DNA of 64,000 nucleotides, taken from Firmicutes bacterium ADurb.Bin193 (GTDB lineage: Bacteria > Bacillota > Clostridia > Monoglobales > Firm-18). The notes beneath the pieces are model-generated. The model did no database searches. It was given only the letters and a program-made list of their open reading frames with translations, and had not been told where the DNA came from. Positions 59,509-64,000 of this stretch are shown here, piece by piece. A program made the position numbers and the translations under genes. Position 1 is the first letter of the stretch. Every line of letters begins with the position of its first letter. The DNA lies in assembly GCA_002070105.1 (NCBI GenBank), contig MWCQ01000007.1:56274-120273 (forward strand). The letters are read 5' to 3'.

Positions 59509-61251
59509 TTAGAACAGATTCTCCGTATACATAAAGTTGTAAAGCATTGTGGCAGCCTCTGCCCTTGTTATATTATTGGTGGGTCGGAAGGTATTGTCCT
59601 CATAACCCTTTACAATTCCAAGCGCATATACCTTTTTAACACTGTCAACCGCCCAATCACTGATCTGCGCCTTATCGGTAAACTGCAGTTCAACATCCTG
59701 CGGTGTTTTTGTTATGGAGCGTGCGAGAATAGCTGAAAATTCTTGCCTTGTGATAAACTTCTTAGGCTTAAACTCTCCGTCGTCATACCCTTTGAGAATA
59801 CCCATTTGGGTAAGAAGCGCAACAGACTTTTTGGACCAATCCGCAATAGCGGCATTGTCGGCAAACTGCGGTTGTCCTGCCTGTTCGAGCTTGGACTCAA
59901 GGTTTAATGCCCTTACCATTGCAACCGCAATCTCTTCCCTTGTTATGCTTTGGTCCGGCTTGAATGTGCCGTCTTCATATCCCTTGAAGATTTCCTTTTT
60001 AACAAGAGCGGCAACATAGCCCGTAGACCAGTGCGTTCCCACATCATTAAACCGCTTGACGATGGTAATCGCCTCTGCATCAATCACAGGCGCAGGAATT
60101 ACAGGAATTCCCGTACCGCCGCCGGTGATATTGGGGTTGGTGAAAGTAAATTTAGTTCCGCCGCCCCCCGATGTAGTTTTCTCGGGTTTATCCTCCCAGA
60201 TTGCATACAGCGTTATATCCGATGTTCCCATTGTAATTGTATCACCGGGATTATATGATGTACCGCTTCCGTCCGCCTCCGTATTCCATTCCTTAAACTG
60301 TTTGCCTTCCGGCGCGGTAATACCTTCGGCAGATGCTACCGTAAAGGTTGCTCCTTCTGAAACAGGATCTTGTGTCGGAGCAGTGCCGCTACCGCCGTTT
60401 AAGTCATATGTTACATTATATCCGGGCTCAATTCCATCATACATATCTATTGCCGTTAAAATCTTTTTATATCTAGCTATATCCGAATCCGATGCACCTT
60501 CATTAACCGCACCTACAATAGCATTGATAATACCAATCGCACTGCTTGTAGGCTCGTCGTTTATTGCTGAGAAATATTCGGACATATTGGCTTCGAGCCT
60601 GTCCTCAAAATCACTGTCAATAGAGTTTGCCTTATAAGCAAGTTTGTTAGTATCGTTCTCATCATTGGTCAGAACGAAGCTTCCTTTAATGCAGCTGAAA
60701 AGATTAAGTAAGACCTTTGCGTTTATTCCATGCTCTTCCGAAAGTAAAAAGCGTACATCCTCATCAACAAGCTTCTCATACATATCATTAAGAGCAGCTT
60801 CCCTCGACTGTGTCAGCTTTGTGCTGCTATACTCATCCTTATTTGAAAACGCAGATAATGCCGTCTCTCTGGCATCTTCGTCTATGCTCTTAATGAAGCA
60901 TAAGAAAAATATAATCTTTTGTTCGTTTTCCTCAAGGAACAGTTGCACCTGTTCGGGAATGTCAGATTCGCCGTATCCTGCATATAAAATCATGTCGATT
61001 AACAGGTTGATCCCAAAATCTGATTTAAGCCAATCAGAAAACATATAAAAGAGATCAACCCTGTCTTGTGTATCATGGATTCCCGTAATTTTTTCGCCAA
61101 GGTCACCAATCAGTGTTATTACATCGCTGTAGCTTATGGTAAGCGATTCCAAGCCTTTTGCCATTACTGAAGCAGGCGCGAGATATACCCCCGCAATAAA
61201 GCTTACTGCAAGAATGATAGATAACAGTTTACCTAGAAGCCTTTTTTTCAT
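59509..61251 (-). CDS. SLH-domain surface protein with helical domain and InlB-type repeat
   Basis: The 580-aa protein has a signal peptide (1-31, ending VMA), a helical region of about 240 residues (35-275) like that of its neighbour in length and style, one Listeria/Bacteroides-type repeat (about 280-355, NVTYDLNGGSGTAP, FKEWNTEADGSG, LYAIWED), a Gly-rich linker and three SLH repeats (GYEDGTFKPDQSITREEIAV, GYDDGEFKPKKFITRQEFSA, GYEDNTFRPTNNITRAEAAT). The SLH consensus is strong. It lies 25 bases after the CapD-type gene. No catalytic domain is seen; a structural or polymer-linking role is likely. Confidence 0.88.
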   Translation of the reverse strand: MKKRLLGKLLSIILAVSFIAGVYLAPASVMAKGLESLTISYSDVITLIGDLGEKITGIHDTQDRVDLFYMFSDWLKSDFGINLLIDMILYAGYGESDIPEQVQLFLEENEQKIIFFLCFIKSIDEDARETALSAFSNKDEYSSTKLTQSREAALNDMYEKLVDEDVRFLLSEEHGINAKVLLNLFSCIKGSFVLTNDENDTNKLAYKANSIDSDFEDRLEANMSEYFSAINDEPTSSAIGIINAIVGAVNEGASDSDIARYKKILTAIDMYDGIEPGYNVTYDLNGGSGTAPTQDPVSEGATFTVASAEGITAPEGKQFKEWNTEADGSGTSYNPGDTITMGTSDITLYAIWEDKPEKTTSGGGGTKFTFTNPNITGGGTGIPVIPAPVIDAEAITIVKRFNDVGTHWSTGYVAALVKKEIFKGYEDGTFKPDQSITREEIAVAMVRALNLESKLEQAGQPQFADNAAIADWSKKSVALLTQMGILKGYDDGEFKPKKFITRQEFSAILARSITKTPQDVELQFTDKAQISDWAVDSVKKVYALGIVKGYEDNTFRPTNNITRAEAATMLYNFMYTENLF

Positions 61252-61276
61252 ATAAACACACTCCTTTTTTATGTCT

Positions 61277-62785
61277 TTAAGACATTTCTGCTATTGCCCG
61301 TCGCTTGATATCATTTATATTAATACATTCATTTTCAAAAGAAATTTCGTATTCCGACTTGTCCTCAATAATATATGTATAAGTTTCTACAAGCTCTGAC
61401 AAAATCCTTCTTATTTTTACACCGTCACCGGTACTTGCGACATTAAACAGCTTTATAAGTCCTTTTTCAAAGCTTGACCAATTTATATTCATCGGCTTTG
61501 CCACAAAAATTTTACTGTTGGATATTTCGGACAGGTCCTCCTGGTCCATGAGCATTTCCTCATATAGCTTTTCACCCGAACGAAGACCTGTAATAACAAT
61601 GTTTATATCCTTAAACGGCTCTAAGCCCGAAAGCTTTATTAGCTTTATCGCAAGATCATATATTTTTATGGGCTTTCCCATATCCAAAACATAAATCTCA
61701 CCCTGTCCGGCATATGAGGTTGCCTCCAACACAAGCTGTGCCGCCTCGGTTATAGTCATGAAAAATCTTGTAACATCCTTGTGCGTCAGTGTAATCGGAC
61801 CACCGTTTTTAATCTGATTTTTGAAAAGCGGAACAACCGAGCCGTTGCTTCCCAATACATTCCCAAACCTAACCGCCACGAATTCCGTCTTACTATCCTT
61901 CCCGATGGATTGTATAATCATTTCGCACAGCCTTTTGGTTGCGCCCATAACATTTGTAGGGTTAACCGCCTTGTCTGAGGAAATAAGTATAAACTTATCG
62001 GCATTGTATTTTTTTGCGCAATTAGCTGTATTAAGCGTTCCGAGAACATTGTTGATTACCGCCTCGGACGGATTTTTTTCCATTAAGGGAACATGCTTAT
62101 GCGCCGCCGCATGAAACACAACATGAGGCCTGTACTTCGAAAAAACCATGTTAAGCCTTTCTTTGTCACGGACACTCCCTATTACAACCTCAAGATCCGT
62201 ATTGGGAAAGGCAGACAGAAATTCGTTTTGCAAATCGTATGCGTTGTTTTCATAAATATCGAAAACAACTATTTTTTCGGGATTAAATCTTGCGACCTGC
62301 CTGCAAAGCTCCGAACCTATCGAACCGCCGCCGCCGGTAATCATAACGGTTTTACCGCTTATGTATCCGGCAATTTTAACATTATCCAAAACAACCGGGT
62401 CGCGCGCAAGAAGATCCTCCAACTCCATATTCCTTACGCTTAATTTTAAATTGCCAATATTCATAATCTCCGACATGCTCGGAAGAATTTTAATTTCACA
62501 CGAAGTGTTGTTACAAATATTCAAGATTTCGGCTTTGCCTTCAGCCGACAAAGACGGTATTGCCAAAAGAATTTCATGAACATTTTTCAGCTTGCATATT
62601 TCAATAATATCGTGTCTGTTACCCAATACTTTCACTCCGCCGAGGGAGGTATTGAGCTTGCTTGCCTTATCATCAATAAACCCCACAATATTATATTTAA
62701 AGCCCTGAGTCTTTTTAAAATCGTTCAGAACCATTTTGCCCGCGGCGCCCGCTCCGATTATTAATAAATTTTTTCTGTTGTTCAT
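61277..62785 (-). CDS. CapD/FlaA1-type nucleotide-sugar 4,6-dehydratase lacking the membrane domain
   Basis: From the ATG at 62785 (AGGAGG ten bases before) the 502-aa protein has two Rossmann parts: KNLLIIGAGAAGKMVLNDF (residues 4-22) and GKTVMITGGGGSIGSELCRQ (about 143-162), then HAAAHKHVPLMEKNP, SSDKAVNPTNVMGATK with the Met-xxx-Lys active site, VRFGNVLGSNGSVVPLF and GLRSGEKLYEE. It dehydrates UDP-GlcNAc or a related sugar nucleotide at C4/C6. Membrane-bound PglF/WbpM homologues carry four N-terminal helices that are absent here. A frame extension to 62926 adds 47 residues with no membrane-domain similarity. Confidence 0.9.
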   Translation of the reverse strand: MNNRKNLLIIGAGAAGKMVLNDFKKTQGFKYNIVGFIDDKASKLNTSLGGVKVLGNRHDIIEICKLKNVHEILLAIPSLSAEGKAEILNICNNTSCEIKILPSMSEIMNIGNLKLSVRNMELEDLLARDPVVLDNVKIAGYISGKTVMITGGGGSIGSELCRQVARFNPEKIVVFDIYENNAYDLQNEFLSAFPNTDLEVVIGSVRDKERLNMVFSKYRPHVVFHAAAHKHVPLMEKNPSEAVINNVLGTLNTANCAKKYNADKFILISSDKAVNPTNVMGATKRLCEMIIQSIGKDSKTEFVAVRFGNVLGSNGSVVPLFKNQIKNGGPITLTHKDVTRFFMTITEAAQLVLEATSYAGQGEIYVLDMGKPIKIYDLAIKLIKLSGLEPFKDINIVITGLRSGEKLYEEMLMDQEDLSEISNSKIFVAKPMNINWSSFEKGLIKLFNVASTGDGVKIRRILSELVETYTYIIEDKSEYEISFENECININDIKRRAIAEMS

Positions 62786-63013
62786 AGGGTTATGTCCTCC
62801 TATATAAACACTGTACTCGAAGTAAATTCGAAAATCGTCGAGCAAAAACCAAAGTCGGTTAAATAAATGCCCAAGCGACAAAATCAATTCGGCAAGTACA
62901 GGGATACTTTCTGCTTTTTGCGGCACACCTGCACTTTTCCGTAAATTTTTATGTAGTCCAAGCCGCTTTACACGGAATCTTAGGTCTGTCCCGATATAAG
63001 CGGCGACTTAACA

Positions 63014-63769
63014 TCAGGTAATATACTTGTAGTACCCGTACTTATTCTTCCGATATGAATGCTTTGCGTGAGCAGAATCGTTTACGATAAAACCGAGTAT
63101 CCTTGAGTTTGCAAATTTAAGAGAAGCAATCGCCTCATTTATCGCCTTATGAATAGTATAATTCTGTCTTGCAACTATAATAACACCGGAAACATTTTTA
63201 GCCATATTGACAGCATCCGCCACAAGACCTACGGGCGGTGTGTCTATAAAAATATAGTCATATCTTTTTGAAAGCGTATCAAGAATTTCCCCCATTTTTT
63301 TTGAGGACAAAAGCTCGGCAGGGTTTTGGGGTATATGTCCTGCGGTTATAACATCAATTCCTTCCTTACTCTGTATAACGCTATCTATCTGAGCCAGTCC
63401 CACCAAAAGATTGCTAAGCCCGATTTCGTTATCTATATCAAAATAGGAATGAACCCTCGGGCAACGAAGGTCAGCATCAATAACAAGAATATTGGAGCCC
63501 ATATGAGCAAAGGTTAATGCCAGGTTTATACATGTGGTGGTTTTCCCGTCACCGGGCATTGCGCTTGTAATAATCAGTTTTTTGCAACCTTCTTCATCAA
63601 ATAACGAAAATATGATATTTGTCCTCGCAGAGCGGTACGCCTCAAGAGTATCAAAGCTTGAAGTCTTGTTTATTATATTTTCGCGGGTAGACTTAAGATA
63701 ATTTTGTTCGTTTCTAATAATTTTCTTAGTCTGCCTGTTAAATATGTTGTTCCTTGCAGCCTTTCTCAT
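63014..63769 (-). CDS. BY-kinase: CpsD/CapB-family tyrosine autokinase
   Basis: The 251-aa protein has EAYRSARTNIIFS (the ExxRxxR oligomerisation motif), Walker A SAMPGDGKTT, Walker A' ILVIDADLRCPRV, Walker B YDYIFIDTPPVG and a C-terminal tyrosine cluster SYRKNKYGYYKYIT, the defining features of bacterial tyrosine kinases of polysaccharide export. It works with a Wzz-type membrane adaptor, here encoded 6 kb away at 56277. It is the first gene of its operon, with a promoter about 95 bases upstream. Downstream, 228 bases before the CapD-type gene hold no recognised element. Confidence 0.92.
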   Translation of the reverse strand: MRKAARNNIFNRQTKKIIRNEQNYLKSTRENIINKTSSFDTLEAYRSARTNIIFSLFDEEGCKKLIITSAMPGDGKTTTCINLALTFAHMGSNILVIDADLRCPRVHSYFDIDNEIGLSNLLVGLAQIDSVIQSKEGIDVITAGHIPQNPAELLSSKKMGEILDTLSKRYDYIFIDTPPVGLVADAVNMAKNVSGVIIVARQNYTIHKAINEAIASLKFANSRILGFIVNDSAHAKHSYRKNKYGYYKYIT

Positions 63770-63866
63770 TTGTCAATCACCAATCCCCGATTTTATATTA
63801 TGACAGCCTCAAGCATAAATTATTAAAAATTACTTAAAGCGTAACAAATAAGCGATTATCATAATC

Positions 63867-63895
63867 AGTATAACACAAAAAGGTGGACAATGCAA
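63867..63895 (-). promoter_or_regulatory. Sigma-A-type promoter of the BY-kinase operon
   Basis: On the minus strand TTGCAT (63895-63890) and TATACT (63872-63867) are 17 bases apart, giving a leader of about 90 bases before the kinase ATG. Confidence 0.7.
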
Positions 63896-64000
63896 TACAT
63901 TTATATATCTCGAATTTAAAAATTTTGTAGGATTACAATTGATGTGTTACACCTGATAAAAAATAGTAGCGAATAGGGAAGCCAATGTGTTATAGTTGAG

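Noticed and set aside
62786..62926. N-terminal extension of the CapD-type gene
   Set aside because: AGGAGG sits before the ATG at 62785, and the extension has no similarity to the membrane domain expected in longer homologues.

Overview
The window looks like chromosomal DNA of a spore-forming anaerobic bacterium of the class Clostridia (Firmicutes). The basis is the low-to-moderate GC content, strong AGGAGG-type ribosome binding sites with frequent GTG and TTG starts, the sporulation-type membrane protein YtvI, a clostridial ferritin-like protein, four SLH-domain surface proteins, cohesin and dockerin domains, a VanW protein and a Wzz/BY-kinase pair of the Firmicutes type. I cannot name a genus. 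Many genes have a readable sigma-A-type promoter, nearly always with a 17-bp spacer.

Layout. (1) 1-16.9 kb: one long leftward operon of 17 genes for an envelope or exported polysaccharide. It begins at a promoter at 16894-16922 with a PIG-L deacetylase and a phosphoglycosyl transferase. It continues with WbqC-, DegT- and epimerase-type genes, four glycosyltransferases, three polysaccharide pyruvyl transferases, an iron-sulfur FrhB-like protein, an EpsG/Wzy-like polymerase and a three-gene UDP-L-amino-sugar pathway, then runs off the left edge. (2) 17-24.5 kb: a ferritin-like protein with a small partner, ytvI with a phosphoglycerate mutase, a divergent multi-pass membrane protein, and a YgiQ-type radical SAM protein overlapping folD by 89 bp. 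(3) 24.9-30.2 kb: a cohesin/dockerin/SLH locus with a dockerin protein, a multi-cohesin adaptor and an SLH-anchored cohesin protein, and no glycoside hydrolase. (4) 30.2-37.3 kb: amidohydrolase, ApbE and M14 peptidase genes, an SLH/Ig protein and a VanW protein. (5) 37.5-41.4 kb: tRNA-Leu(CAA), an ECF sigma/anti-sigma pair with a polyprenyl-phosphate glycosyltransferase, and a TtcA-like PP-loop protein. (6) 41.5-45.5 kb: two sulfatases. (7) 45.7-55.1 kb: a chemotaxis operon (CheY-like, CheC, PAS-GGDEF, CheA, CheW, MCP, CheR, CheB) followed by an M48 protease; the CheY-like gene carries an in-frame amber codon. (8) 55.3-63.9 kb: a YmdB-like phosphodiesterase, then Wzz, VanZ, two SLH proteins, a soluble CapD/FlaA1-type dehydratase and a BY-kinase.

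A plausible common theme is the cell surface. SLH domains of Gram-positives generally bind pyruvylated secondary cell-wall polymers. The polysaccharide operon has three pyruvyl transferase genes, and the window encodes four SLH proteins, one of which can present a cohesin to dockerin partners. That link is inference. The strongest items for a second look are the cohesin/dockerin locus with its recent 927-bp internal duplication and long leader, the amber-interrupted CheY gene, and the divergent promoter pair whose -35 boxes form an inverted repeat.

Stretches without a confident gene: 24536-24933 (repeats plus a terminator), 29877-30245 (promoter and long leader), 35175-35541 (promoter plus repeats), 37273-37812 (tRNA, promoters and a repeat). 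I saw no CRISPR array, insertion sequence, phage gene, rRNA or known riboswitch class.
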